This document shows, in pieces, positions 51,600-63,545 of a stretch of DNA of 64,000 nt (the stretch's first letter is position 1; every line of letters starts with the position of its first letter). The translations under genes were made by a program, and so were the position numbers. Location: positions 33,162,701 through 33,226,700 of the forward strand of contig OX637396.1 in assembly GCA_951799425.1 (NCBI GenBank), in the 5' to 3' direction. This DNA comes from Ilex aquifolium (Eukaryota; Streptophyta; Magnoliopsida; Aquifoliales; Aquifoliaceae). The notes under the pieces were generated by a model. The model worked only from the letters and a program-made list of their open reading frames with translations, ran no database searches and had not been told where the DNA came from.

Positions 51600-54500
51600 C
51601 GAAATTTTTGAAAGATTTGTGTACTGTTAAAAGGAAATTAAATGTGCAAAAGAAGGCATTTTTGACTGAGCAGGTATCTTCAATCATACAACATAGGACT
51701 CCGCCAAAATATAAAGACCCAGGTTGCCCCACCATTTCTTGTGTTATAGGCAACCACAAAATTGAACAGGCTTTATTAGATTTGGGAGCTAGTGTGAACT
51801 TACTCCCTTATTCAGTTTATGAGCAATTAGAGTTAGGAGAGTTGAAACCTACTTCGGTTACACTTCAGTTGGCTGATCGTTCAGTTAGAATACCGAGAGG
51901 TATGGTGGAAGATATATTGGTACAAGTTGACAATTTTTATTTTCATGTGGATTTCATAATTTTGGATACTCAACCTGTTTTAAGTTCTAATGCTCAAATT
52001 CCTGTCATATTAGGCAGACCATTCCTAGCTACTTCAAATGCCCTAATTAATTGTAGGAATGGTGTGATGAAGTTATCTTTTGGGAATACGACATTAGAAC
52101 TTAATATTTTTAATGTGTGCAAACAACCAGAGGATGTTGATGAGGATGTGCATGAGATTGATATGATTGAGTCTATTGTTCCAAACAGAGTATATGATTC
52201 TTCTCTGTTTGATCCACTTGAAGCATGTTTACTGGAACAATCTTCTTTGTTAGAGATGAATGAAAATAAGTCTGAAATTTCTGAATTGATTGATTTGTTG
52301 AATTCTTCACAGGTTCTTGAAATAAAAGATGGGAGACAAAAATTTGAGGAGCTACCACCAAGAACCAATCCACCAGTTCCATCAAGTGATAAAACTCCTA
52401 AGCTTGACTTGAAACCATTACCGGTAGATTTAAAGTATGCATTTTTAGGAGATGATGAGACATATCCGGTAATAATTTCTTCTCATTTAAATTCGGCAAA
52501 AGAAGGTATGTTGCTACAGCTTCTTAGAAAACATAAGAATGCTATTGGTTGGACTTTAGCTGACATAAAATGGATTAGTCCATTGGTTTGCACTCATAAG
52601 ATATATTTAGAAGATAATGCTAAAACATCTAGGGAGATGCAAATGAGACTTAACCCACACATGAAACAAGTTGTAAGGAATGAGGTACTGAAATTGTTAG
52701 ATGTAGGAATAATTTACCCTATAGCAGATAGTAAGTGGGTAAGTCCTACATAGGTAGTCCCCAAAAAATCAGGTATCACTGTAGTTGTCAATGATAATAA
52801 TGAACTTGTACCAATTAGGACAATAACTGGTTGGAGAATGTGCATTGACTACAGAAAATTAAATTCTGTGACTAGAAAAGATCACTTTCATTTGCCTTTT
52901 ATAGATCAAATTTTGGAAAAGGTGGCATCACATATGTTTTACTGCTTTTTAGATGGTTATTCAGGTTATAATCAAATTGAAATTGCACTAGAAGATCAAG
53001 AGAATACCACATTTACTTGTCATTTTGGTACCTTTGCTTATCGAAGGATGCCCTTTGGACTTTGCAATGCACCTGCGACCTTTCAAAGGTGTATGCTTCG
53101 TATTTTTAGTGATATGGTTGAGCGTTTTCTTGAACTCTTTATGGATGATTTTACTGTTTTTGGTGATTCATATGATGATTGCCTGTTAAATCTTGAAAAA
53201 GTACTTATTAGATGTGAAGAAAAGAACCTTGTACTTAACTGGGAAAAATGCCACTTTATGGTTCGAAAGGGAATTGTTCTTGGTCACATTGTCTCTCCTG
53301 AGGGAATTCAGGTTGATAAAGCTAAGATTGAATTAATTGCTAATTTACCTACACCCAAAACCCTTAAGGATGTTAGATCTTTCTTGGGTCATGTTGATTT
53401 TTATAGGAGGTTTATAAAAGATTTTAGTTCTATATCTAGACCACTTTGCCACCTCCTAAGGAAAGACACACCTTTTGAGTGGAATGAGTCGTGCCAAGAG
53501 GCTTTTGATAAGCTGAAAGACATGCTCATCACTGCTCCAATTATGCAACCTCAAAGTTGGAGTCTTCCCTTTGAAATCACGTGTGATGCTAGTGACTATG
53601 CCGTAGGGGCAGTTTTAGGGCAAAGAAATGAGAAAAAGCCACATGTCATATACGATGCTAGTAGAACCTTAAATAATGCAAAGATGAATTATTCTACTAC
53701 AGAAAAAGAATTACTAGCAATAGTATTTGCACTAGACAAGTTTAAGTCGTATTTAGTAGGATCCCCTATTGTTATTTTCACAGACTATGCAACTCTTAAA
53801 TATTTGTTGACTAAGAAAGATGCTAAACCAAGACTGCTTAGATGGATCCTCCTACTCCAAGAATTTGACATAACAATTAAAGATAAAAAAGGAGTAGAGA
53901 ATGTAGTGGCTGACCACTTGTCTAGGCTTGTGAGCAATGTGCCAATAGAGACAATGCCGATCAATGATACATTCCCTGACGAACAATTGCTGGCAGTTTC
54001 CTCAGTACCTTGGTTTGCTGATATTGTGAATTTTCTTGTTACAGGTAATATGCCACCATCCTGGACTGCCTTGGATAAAAAGAAATTTTTGGTTGAAGTA
54101 AGAAATTTTTTTTGGGATGATCCATATCTTTTTAAATATTGCTCAGATCAAATTATCCGGAGATGTGTGCCTGATGATGAGGTAAGTAGCATTCTATCTT
54201 TTTGTCACTCAGGAGCATGTGGGGGCCATTTTTCTATGAAGAAAACCGCTGCAAAAGTTTTGCAGTTCGGATTTTATTGGCCGACAATTTTTAAAGATGC
54301 TTATAATTTTTGTAAGGTTTGTGAGCGTTGTCAAAGACGGGGGATTAACCCGTAGAAATATGATGCCTCTTAATCCAATTTTGATAATAGAAATTTTCGA
54401 CTGTTGGGGCATTAATTTCATGGGACCTTTTTCCTCCATCTTTTGGATACATGTATATTTTAGTGGTCGTAGACTATATTTCTAAATGGATCGAGGTTAT

Positions 54501-55300
54501 ACCATGTCGGACAAATGATCATAAAGTTGTTTTAAAATTTTTAAAAGAAAATATTTTGTCTAGATTTGGTATACCTCGAGCCATTATTAGTGATGAGGGA
54601 TTGCATTTTTGTAATAAACATTTTGAATCTTTAATGAAAAAATATGGTGTAACACATAAAATTGCAACCCTCTATCACCCACAGACAAGTGGTCAAGCAG
54701 AGCTAGCCAATCGGGAGATTTCTTATATTTTAGAAAAAACAGTAAACCCTGATCGTAAAGATTGGTCATTACGACTAACTGATGCGTTATGGGCATATCG
54801 CACTGCTTATAAAACCCCGATTGACATGTCTTCGTATAGATTGGTGTATGGAAAAACTTGTCACTTACTTGTGGAGTTGGAACATAAGGCATATTGGGCT
54901 ATTAAGATGTTTAATTTTAGTCTTGACAAAGCTAGCACCCTACGAAAATTACAATTAAATGAGCTTGAGGAGATTCGGAACGAGGCTTATGAGAATTCTA
55001 GGATTAGCAAAGAGCGAATGAAGGTATTCCATGATAAAAATATTTTACGTAAAACTTTTACACCTTCACAAAAAGTTCTTTTGTATAATTCTAGATTACA
55101 TATTTTCAAAGGAAAACTTCGAACTAGATGGAGCGGTCCGTATATTGTTAAAGAAGTTTTTCCTTATGGAACAGTGGAGATAGAAAATCCCAAGAATGAG
55201 AATACATTTAAAGTTAACGGACAGAGATTGAAACCATTCTTGGAGGAAGGTATAGTAAAAGTGGAATCCATCGAGTTGGTGGATCCCCACTATGAATGAT
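51600..55300 (+). pseudogene. pol region of the Athila element: protease, RT, RNase H, integrase (fossil)
   Basis: Approximate parts: protease 51.7-52.1 kb (LLDLGASVNLLPYSVYEQL), reverse transcriptase 52.8-53.4 kb (GYSGYNQI, FMDDFTVFG), RNase H 53.5-53.9 kb (TCDASDYAVGAVL, STTEKELLAI), integrase 54.1-55.2 kb (zinc-binding H..H..C..C segment, [34 protein letters not shown]). Broken at several points. Confidence 0.88.
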
Positions 55301-57268
55301 TCATCTCTAACAATCAACCCAATTGTTGTATAATATTTTCTTTTATTTAACACTTTGTTTATTTTTGTTAAGTCTTTTATTTTTAGGTTTTTGAGTTGTA
55401 ACGGCACCAAATATTCCTACTTTTTTTATCTTTATTCATTATTTTTATTAAGCATTAAGATATTTATTTTTACATTGAAGACAATGTTGAATTTAGGTTG
55501 GGGGGTGTGGATGTATTTTGTGTTGTGACAATTTCTAGTTTATTAAATTTTAGTCTAAAAAATAAAAAAAATATTTTTGGTTATTAAATATCTAAATGAC
55601 ATTTTTATGCATAATTTGACACCACAATATATAAATAATTTGCTTAACTTTAAATTTGTAATTGTTTAAGCATTACATAGAACTTTATTCTATATTTTTG
55701 TATCTCATATCAAATTCTTATAAAAACTCACAATTTGTGCACTTTAGACTTTACCAAGTTGAAAATTTGTTAGGTATGTTACCTTGAGAACTTGAAACAT
55801 ATAGTGGAGATGCATAAAAACCCTGGTGAGTTTAGATCCAATTTTTTTTGGAGGGTTATTTATATTTACTCAATAAAGAATATTTTTATTCAACTAATCT
55901 CTTTCAATAGTCTCATTATTTTTGTTTTGGTCAACACCAATATTGTGAATGATTGCTTGACTTTAAATTATTTACATGGGAAGTGTGTTATCAAAAGCTC
56001 TTGAGATATGATTTTAGGCCATCTTTGTCATTATTTGAGCCTAAACCTTATTATTTGAATATTATTATCCCTAGAAGTCGTGATTGAGCCTTTGAAGTAA
56101 AATTTTATTTCTTATGCCAAACATATAATAACCAAGCCAATAAAAAAAAATAATATCTTTTACCCTTGATTATCCCGAGATTGAGCTTTTATTGTTTATG
56201 TAACTTGGGATATGTTGGTTGAGAAAAGATGAAAAAAAAAAAAAAAGTTTTGCATACTTGTTAATATTTGCATTAGATGTCTTGCTGAAAGAAAAAAAAG
56301 TTGAAAAAAAAAAGAAAGACAATATGTCTAGCTATGAAAAAAGCAGATTGAAAAAAAGAGGAAAAAATAGGAAGCATGAGTTTTGAAAAAAATATGAGCA
56401 AGTGTTGTAAATTGTGCTTCTAAATGATGGAAAGTGAAAGGCTATGGAAAGAAGTTTGGTTGTGTAATGTACATGTTCTCTCGGGATAGTCTTTTGAATT
56501 CCTAAATATCCTTCGTTTCAAAACCCTAATCCCAAGGCCCCATTACAACCTTAAATAAAGACCTATTTGATCTCAAGAGTGTATTGATGGATGCATGACT
56601 TGTGAGAATAAGGAAAAGAATGGTGATTATTTATTTATTGTGTGTTGATTTCCTTTCATGAGATTATGTCAAATCATTTTCTTTTGAATTACAATTATTT
56701 TAATAGACATGTGAGCATTATTTTGTTTTGACTTAAATATCTTCTTCTCACATGTGATATTTGAGGGAATAGTCACTATAATCTGAGAGAATCTTTTATG
56801 AGTGAATTATCTAGTGAGATTTGACATTGAGACGAATAGTTGATAGTTGTAGAGGTGATTATCGGATAAGTTATTGACTTGGTATAATTAATTCACACTA
56901 TACACAATTTTATATGGGAACATGATAAGTGCATACATTTATATAGCGTAGAATTCTATATTTTGCTTTGCATGAGCTTATAAAAAAGTTTGCATCTTAG
57001 AATTCTTATATTGTGGTAGTAATTTGTGTTATAAAATTATTATTCAGATATTTGATTACAGGTTGATGTTTGTGGGTATCATCTCTGGAAACCCTCACGA
57101 GATTATACTCGTCCACTAAGGGAAACCTATGGGTTTAAATGCTTGTTGCATATGCTAAATGCAATCGTGAATCCTACGAAAGTGGATTTGTGTTTTATTT
57201 TATTAGGTTATTTTGTTTTTAGTTTTTAGATTTTGGGATCCTTGTATTACTAGAGACTAGTAATATTC
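55300..57268 (+). other. Non-coding 3' region of the Athila element
   Basis: About 2 kb between integrase and 3' LTR, where some Athila relatives carry an env-like frame. Here it is AT- and A-rich without any long open frame. An extra polypurine-like tract AGGTTGGGGGGTG lies at 55495-55507. Confidence 0.7.
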
Positions 57269-57281
57269 AGGTTGGAGGGTG
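57269..57281 (+). other. Polypurine tract of the Athila element
   Basis: AGGTTGGAGGGTG directly precedes the 3' LTR, where plus-strand DNA synthesis is primed. Confidence 0.8.
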
Positions 57282-58722
57282 TGATTAACCATCAAAAATA
57301 CTATTTTATTATATTTAATGATTGGTTAATTACATATTATTTGTGATTAAATGTGTTAAATTCATTGATTTTCTAGTTTGATACTTTTTCTAGTTGTTTG
57401 ATTTATTTTGCAGGTAAATTAGTTGATTTAAAGTAATAATAGATAATGCAAGAGAAACAATCACTAGAGGAAGAATCACAATTGATAAGTATTGAAGATT
57501 CAAGATTGAGATAGGAAGACTTGAAGATAACTCATCATTTTAATCCTTATAAGAGTCCAAGTGAGAAGAAAACTCATTTAAAGTTGGATTAGGAAAGTTT
57601 CTTAGAAGATAAGGATTTGACACGTTTTCAGTATTTTTGTCATAACTTTTTACTCCGATATTGGATTGACCTTATTTTTTAGGGGTTGGAAAGAAGACTC
57701 CAAGGGCTACAAAAGAGTATTTTACGTAAATTTCTTGATTCAACCTCTAAATATGCGAAATTCAAGCTTGAAGTCTGGACAGATTTTGTACCCGCGGCCT
57801 CCAAGATTTTATGCACGGGATTTAACTTTAAAAGACTTCTTTTTGGGAAAGGAATTCCTTCCGAGTCAACATTAGATCTCCTACCTATACCTAGGATTTA
57901 TTTTACTATAAATAGGGGCTCTCATCTATTGAGAGGAAAGAAATTAGAATTATAATTAGGATTGAGATTATTATTATTTTTCTCATCTTTTCTTTTCTAG
58001 TTTTTGTTCTAAGTTCGATGGCTTGCTAAAAGCCCAACTAAAGCTAGGGGAGATAGTTTCAATGAAGCACGATATTTATTATTGATTCAATGTTATTTTT
58101 TATGCATGATTTATTCTTTTAATTTAATTCTTGTCTTTTAGTAAAGTTTTTGCTCTGTATAATTTCTTGATTTGTTGTGCCACGTACATCGAATGCTTGA
58201 GATTCTCTGCGAGTCAAATAACTGGTTATTTCATGCTTAAATTAATTAATAAGAATTTCTCATAAGATAGTTGATTTATTATTTGCTATAAAATAAGATT
58301 TACCTGTTAGAAAACTTGATTTATCGTAGACTTCGGGCACGGTAATTGCTTGTGATCTACAAATAAATTCTTATATTTATTCAGATAATTCATGAATTAT
58401 AACTTTTGATGTTTTCATATTATCACTGCTAAATATTCCAATTGGGATCACTCATCAGTTGATTCTCAATTGAGTTCGAAAACTTGATCATTAATAATTA
58501 CTGTGTGGATTTGACAGGGTATCTCCGATGCTTTAGTATTTTCAATTACTGTTTTAAAATCAAATTTCAAAATATCTACAACAATTCTTTCAAAGCAATC
58601 TTATTTTATTTTTCTTTGTGTTCTGAGTTTTTATCAATTCCCTGTGGTTCGACCTCGAACTTCCGAGTATTATATTACTTCGCACAACCTACACTTGAGT
58701 TTACATAATTAAAGTTGTAGCA
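57282..58722 (+). repeat. 3' LTR of the Athila element
   Basis: Complete 1441-bp LTR, TGATTAACC to AAAGTTGTAGCA, with TATAAATA at 57907-57914. Directly followed by target duplication GTCAT and then LINE sequence on the minus strand. Confidence 0.93.
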
Positions 58723-58727
58723 GTCAT

Positions 58728-59665
58728 CATTTCGAAGTTTGGAAATAAAATTACGATTTAGTCTTTGGATAGTAGATAGATGGAAGAATCTCGTGTTTTG
58801 ATCACCACCCTTGAGCCACTGAATTCTAGAACGTTGCTTCCAAAATTGTTCCTCTCTGAATCTAGTGGAATCAAGCTGAGAACACAACTCCGCTTCCCTC
58901 AGCAAATTCTCGTCAGAAGGATCAAGGGACTGTACATAGATCAGATCCTTCTCCAGCTCCCGAATAATCTTCCTTTTATTGCCAAATTTCATTATGCTCC
59001 ATGCCATCAAACCAGATTTGCACTTTTCCAGATTACAAACAACAGAGAAAAAGGATGAGGCAGACAGGTCAGACAACCAGTTAGCCTTGATCACCTCCTC
59101 ACAAGAGGAATCATCCAGCCACATACTTTCAAATTTAAAGGAAAAGGGCCTCTTCTTGTACGACCCACCCAAGTCAATCACCAATGGGCAATGATCTGAT
59201 CCCATTCTCGCTTCATGGGTCACTTGGGTAGCGGGGAAAGAGTCACACCACTCTGAATTAACCAAGACTCTATCAATCCTTTCCTGTGCATTGGCCGCTC
59301 CAGGTCTGTTATTGAACCAGGTGAACCTGAGACCATTGAAGCACATCTCCAAAAGAGAACAATCAGAAATCAAGCTTTGGAGTTCCTCAACTTTCTTGAA
59401 GTAAGAGGGGGAACCCCCTTCTTTATCATCCATAGATTCAATAACATTAAAATCACCAATGACAGCCCAAGGACGTTCAACATATCTAGCAAAAGCCTTA
59501 ATACGTTCCCAAACTCGCTGACGTTTCGCACACACTGGATCCCCATAAACGAAGGTACATTGCCAAAACACAGGATTATGTTGAAAATGGCAAGAGACAT
59601 TGAAAAAATTCCTATTCTGTTCAAATGGACAAAATATAAGATTAAATAAGGTATTAAAAAAATAC
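58728..59665 (-). pseudogene. LINE ORF2, 5' part: truncated AP-type endonuclease
   Basis: Open for about 310 codons on the minus strand: CTFVYGDPVCAKRQRVWERI, then PWAVIGDFNVI, then GLRFTWFNNRPG, QERIDRVLVN, and GSDHCPLVIDLGG. These are the C-terminal motifs of the APE-like endonuclease. The N-terminal third of the domain is missing; the element is 5'-truncated at about 59.65 kb. Confidence 0.85.
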
Positions 59666-60066
59666 GTAATTTTATCTAGTATTTGGCAATACACAACATA
59701 AACGTTGGATAATAGTTATTTAATCAAATCAGTTGTTTGGTTAGAGAATTATTTAATGGTATTAATGTTGAATTAACATAAATACTCTCTATCAATGTTT
59801 GTTACATTGATGACAGTTTGATTTTATCAGTTGTATAATATGTTTGAGTTGAATTATAATACCACATCTCTTTTGGTGGTATTAAAATATCTCCATAATA
59901 TAGGTCTATCGTATAAAAAATATACGATAAGTATACGATCAATATACATTTTTGAAATTAATACGGTATCAAATTTACTTACCAAACAAAGTATTAGACC
60001 CGATTAAATAAAAAATAATACAATCCAATATTTAATCCCCTCATAATACGTCTACCAAACGAGCCC

Positions 60067-60375
60067 AATGGGTGTAAAGTGCTCATATGTGAGTGATATG
60101 TGAGAGATATCCTCTTGTGTAAATGGATTTTACAATTTATAGACACCTTCTAACAGATTGAGGGGTCATTTCTAATAACAAGTGAGGTAGTTCGGTGAAG
60201 GTGCACCCTTGTCGTAATAGGTGAGACAGTTCCGTGGAGGTGGTGACATGTGCATCCCAAGGAGATCTCATCTCATGTCGGTTGTGGACTGAGTCTTTCA
60301 CCATAACACGGCTGACCTGACTCTCTCAAGATGACGCGATTGAGTTGACATAGCTTCCTCTATCCCGTGGTGGGA
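60067..60375. other. Intergenic stretch without recognised features
   Basis: Sequence between the outermost MITE and the LTR-like region. It has GTGAG.TAGTTC.GT repeats (near 60185 and 60222) but no gene. Confidence 0.4.
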
Positions 60376-61704
60376 TTGGCCAGCATTCTTAAAAATTTAA
60401 AGTAAACTTTTGGTAATTATTTATTTAAATATTTTATTATTTAGGGATGTAGTGAGGATTAATGTATTTGAGAATTTTAATATGTAGAACTTTGTAGAAC
60501 ATGTTTGCACTTGGTATCCTTCTTGAGCCTTCTACCAACATCTAGAACCTTCACTTTTCTACCAATGCTCACCACTAAGTTAGAATTCTTGAACCTTCCA
60601 AATCTCCACCTACCTTGAGCTTCTAGACCCTTCTTTAGTCACCTATAAATAGACCCCCCACCAACCCAAATCACCAAGCCAACAAAAAACACAAATCACC
60701 AACAATAATTACCAGTTTATTCCTACTTTCTCTCTTGTAAGTTTTTTTCTAAGCTTTCTCTTTTGTAAGTTTTTTATTGTAAGTTGGTAACTTAGATTTC
60801 TCCATAATAATAAATGTCTTTTTCTTCCCTCATTTTTTGGAGTTATATTTTAATTTCTTCATTCTTCTTCAACTTCGATTGTAAGTCTTAGGCTAGTGGA
60901 AATTTATTTTTTCACTATTCTAAGAAAGAAATTTCCGGAATTTGGAATTTGTTTTTCTTCACACATCAGTGTTTAAATCTCTTTGCAAAGAGTCATTTTA
61001 TTGCTATAGTCATTGTATTATGATTCGGTGTTTAACCGTTGATTTCTGATGTTCGTTTGGGTTTTCGTTTGATGGGTCTTTGTATTTATTGTGCGAAAAG
61101 TATTTTTGTTGGCGAAGTATTTGGGACCTATTGGCACATGCGTCAGGCGCGCACTCAGTGGCATAGTTTGGTATTGAGATGTAATTATGGCCTCAAATGG
61201 CGTGTGATAAAATGGGATGTACGGAGTAGCGCCTAATATGAAGTCGAGACGAATCGGATATGAAGCCATGGGTGAATTGAAAAGATTCGAATATGGAGTT
61301 TTGTATGCTTTTATTAAGTGTGTTAAAGATAAATATTCTTTTTATCTCGTGCTTTTGCAATTGATCGCTAGATTATTGTCTGATCTTGTGAGTTTGTATA
61401 TTATGTTGTAAATTGCTTATTGGGCCTCTCAAGTTCACCCTCATTTACCCCTCTCAGATGCAGGTTGAAAATTAATTAAAAGTCGAAATATGATCGAGTC
61501 AATTGTGGAATTAGAGACTTCGAATTATTGATTCATTGGTGCAATATCATAATTTTGAGAGTGGTTTGAATCATTGTAATTAATTCTAAAGATTGAAATT
61601 TTATATTTTTATTAATTGAGGATTTTAGTGCTCTGCATTGATTGAAATTGATGGTAATTGAGTTTGCGCACCAAATTCACAGGAATTGGGTTCGGGGCGT
61701 GACA
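60376..61704 (+). mobile_element. LTR-like sequence, probably a solo LTR (fossil)
   Basis: Ends GGGTTCGGGGCGTGACA, like the ending of the 1.3-kb LTRs at 44-47 kb. It shares AAATCTCTTTGCAAAGAGT (near 60976) and further along a GTATTTGGGACC...GGCATAGTTTGG pattern with them. A TATA motif CTATAAATAGACC lies near 60643. The left border is a guess; no target duplication found. Confidence 0.45.
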
Positions 61705-62599
61705 GTTGCATTCCTGATTGGATGTATAACATGATCAATAGAACATTTTTGTATGGCATAAAAAACAATAATAATAGCTTATAGCTGCAATCTCCCCAGC
61801 TTACTCCTCGGGATTTAGTACTGCTTCTGAAAATAAAAATTAAGGATGAAAATAATATATAAATATAACAAAATAACCAATTAGTGTAGTTATAGGTCAA
61901 ATCTATAATATAAAGAGGGTAGACTTCAATAAGCCTATTCGACGGTCTCAAATAGAATCATCCAGCGACCACCAATATCCATATCAAAACCATTCACATT
62001 ACATCGTACCTTCAGACACGAATTACTCATAGTTAAAATCATAAGAATGCAACACATATCGACAATCATAATTCATCAATTTTCGGTCCTTGCAGGAACC
62101 ATCTTCGGAAAAAACTTTAGGGTCTTGCACCCTAGAGAACCCAATGCACTTCTTTCTTTTCTGAGAACCCAACTAATATTATTAACCAATAAATCCAACG
62201 ACTAATAGGAATTCTGTGAATCATCACAAGGACCACGCGTCTAATAACCCTCTGTCATCAATTATGTACATCCAAGATAAATTCATTAAAAAAGAAGGGG
62301 CATGTCGTATTCAGATCCAACATTAAGTAAGAAGTCAAACATTAAATAAATGCATCATAATAAAATATAAAATATTTTATATACAAATTTGTTCCAAAAG
62401 ATAATTAAGATTTTGACTCAAAAATATCACATATGCGGGAATCACTATTTTTTTGGTAAAAATCCAAATCTGACCTCATGGATAATGTAAACTAATATTT
62501 AGTATTATATAATTAACATATGTTTGATATGAACAGAGACAAAAACATAAGGGAGGCATGAGGGGGCCATGACCCCCTTCCCCCAATATTTTCTATAAC
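61705..62599. other. Intergenic stretch without recognised features
   Basis: AT-rich; I see no gene or definable element. Confidence 0.45.
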
Positions 62600-62639
62600 C
62601 CCAAGGTATAGTTTATATAGTATATATTTTCTTAAAATA

Positions 62640-63100
62640 ATCCTAGAGACCAGACCCAGATAACAGATACATGTCAACAAAGGTCAAGCCCACTATCTTG
62701 GGAGACCCAGTCTATTACTAGCATACGTGAAAATCTCCATCTTATGAAAGGAATCATGAAGCGCGATCATTGGGGTGCGCATCACCAGCTTCACAAGACC
62801 ATCTCGCCCGTTACGTCGGTATCATGAAATCACCATGATCCCCGTTACGAGGGTGACACCTCAATCAGTGCTCCCTGTAATAGTTCCTCAATCACGGCTC
62901 CCTCTGAGGCGCTATAAAGCTTTACTCTCCTATAAATTGTAAGCCCCGTTTGCACATGGGGGACATCACACAAATCTCAGCACTCTACACAATTGAGTAA
63001 TAAGACTCTCTGCCCACCATAGCCATTCCCAGTGGAGTAGATCACCCAGATCGAACCACCTAATATGTGTCTCTTACTGTGTTGAGCATCCACCATCACA
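62640..63100 (+). repeat. Possible LTR fragment of a Ty3/gypsy element
   Basis: Contains CTCCTATAAATTGTAAGCCC (TATA-like, near 62928) followed by an A/C-rich leader with TCTCAGCACTCTACACAATT, a pattern common in Tat-type LTRs. Borders and partner LTR not found in the window. Confidence 0.3.
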
Positions 63101-63106
63101 TCTTAG

Positions 63107-63365
63107 ATTGATTTTGCCTCTTGTTGCCTGGACCTTCGCCTCGCCTCGACGTCGTTGCCTCTTAGTGCCTGCACCTCAACGCCCAGCCCTCACCTGGAGC
63201 CTGCACCTCGGCGCCCAGCACCGCTCATTTGGCGCCTACACCTCGGTTCCTTACCTCCTGACGCCTGGACCTATGCCTCACCTAGCACCTCGACGCTCTT
63301 GCCTCCTAGCACCTGCAAATCGGCACACATCACTACCTCGCTAGCCTTCTAGTGCCTGGACCTCG
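63107..63365. repeat. GC-rich degenerate tandem repeat
   Basis: Units of about 20-30 bp built on GCGCCTGCACCTCGGCGCC variants (GCCTGCACCTC, GCGCCTACACCTCGG, GCCTGGACCT). Open in two plus frames only because of the repeat. Much GC-richer than anything around it. Confidence 0.65.
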
Positions 63366-63545
63366 GTAGGGGTGTCAAACGTGTCGGGTTAAACGGTTAC
63401 GTGTCGGGTTAAACGGGTAACGGATAAAAAACATGTATACCCGTACATGACACGTTTAATAAACGGGTAAAAAACTTAAACACGAACACGAACCGTTTAA
63501 TAAACGGGTAACACAACACGACTCGTTTAACACGTTTAATTTTAT
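63366..63545. mobile_element. MITE-like end with ACGGGTTAAAC repeats
   Basis: AGGGGTGTCAAACGTGTCGG followed by several TTAAACGGGT and inverted ACCCGT...GTTTAATAAACGGG words. This resembles the terminal part of common plant elements starting GGGGTGTCAA; the other end is not recognised. Confidence 0.4.

Larger units (their letters stand above)
42844..58722 (+). mobile_element. Athila-lineage Ty3/gypsy LTR retrotransposon (fossil), with a nested insert in its 5' LTR
   Basis: Plus-strand element between duplicated GTCAT (42839-42843 and 58723-58727). LTRs start TGATTAACC and end with CA. The 5' LTR is in two pieces, 42844-42855 and 48203-49635, around an insertion; corrected length 1440 bp against 1441 bp for the 3' LTR. 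Interior order is gag, protease, reverse transcriptase, RNase H, integrase, then a long non-coding 3' region. The tRNA-Asp-type primer site and RT wording (RRMPFGLCNAPATFQRC) fit Athila. Broken, with roughly five breaks in the coding part. The LTRs differ at perhaps two dozen sites by eye, so it is not ancient. Confidence 0.92.
39912..59665 (-). mobile_element. 5'-truncated L1-type LINE with RNase H domain, split by an LTR element
   Basis: Present as 39912-42843 (3' part) and 58728-59665 (5' part). The poly-A side is the T-run at 39911-39923. The 5' part starts inside the endonuclease (FVYGDP, WAVIGDFN, GSDHCPLVIDL). The 3' part has reverse transcriptase (LKAPGPDGFPGIFFHHFW, GIRQGDPLSPYLF, HLFFADD), zf-RVT, and RNase H (ICCDGSF, TAEAEA). 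Frames meet at KLRND|DAEWIEGDEDIS once the insert and its duplication are removed. Visible defects: in-frame stops near 40152 and 40853, and frame changes near 41300 and 41900. Possible imperfect target duplication GTAATcATATCT (39900) and GTAATtTTATCT (59666), 10 of 12 matching. Confidence 0.85.
39860..60066. mobile_element. Outermost MITE of the nested block, split by everything inside
   Basis: The left piece 39860-39911 starts GGCTCGTTTGCTGCCGTATT. The right piece, about 59666-60066, ends with the inverse (AATACGTCTACCAAACGAGC then CC). The two termini match as inverted repeats across 20 kb, and AAT flanks both. Rejoined, the element would be about 440 bp. Inferred from terminal similarity, so moderately secure. 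Confidence 0.5.

Noticed and set aside
55792-56004. 70-codon frame in the Athila 3' region as an envelope-like gene
   Set aside because: Too short and AT-driven; it shows hydrophobic residues only because of TTT/ATT-rich sequence and has no recognisable envelope features.
63108-63352. Overlapping P/L/A-rich frames
   Set aside because: Frames are open because of the GC-rich tandem repeat; no start context, no conserved domain.
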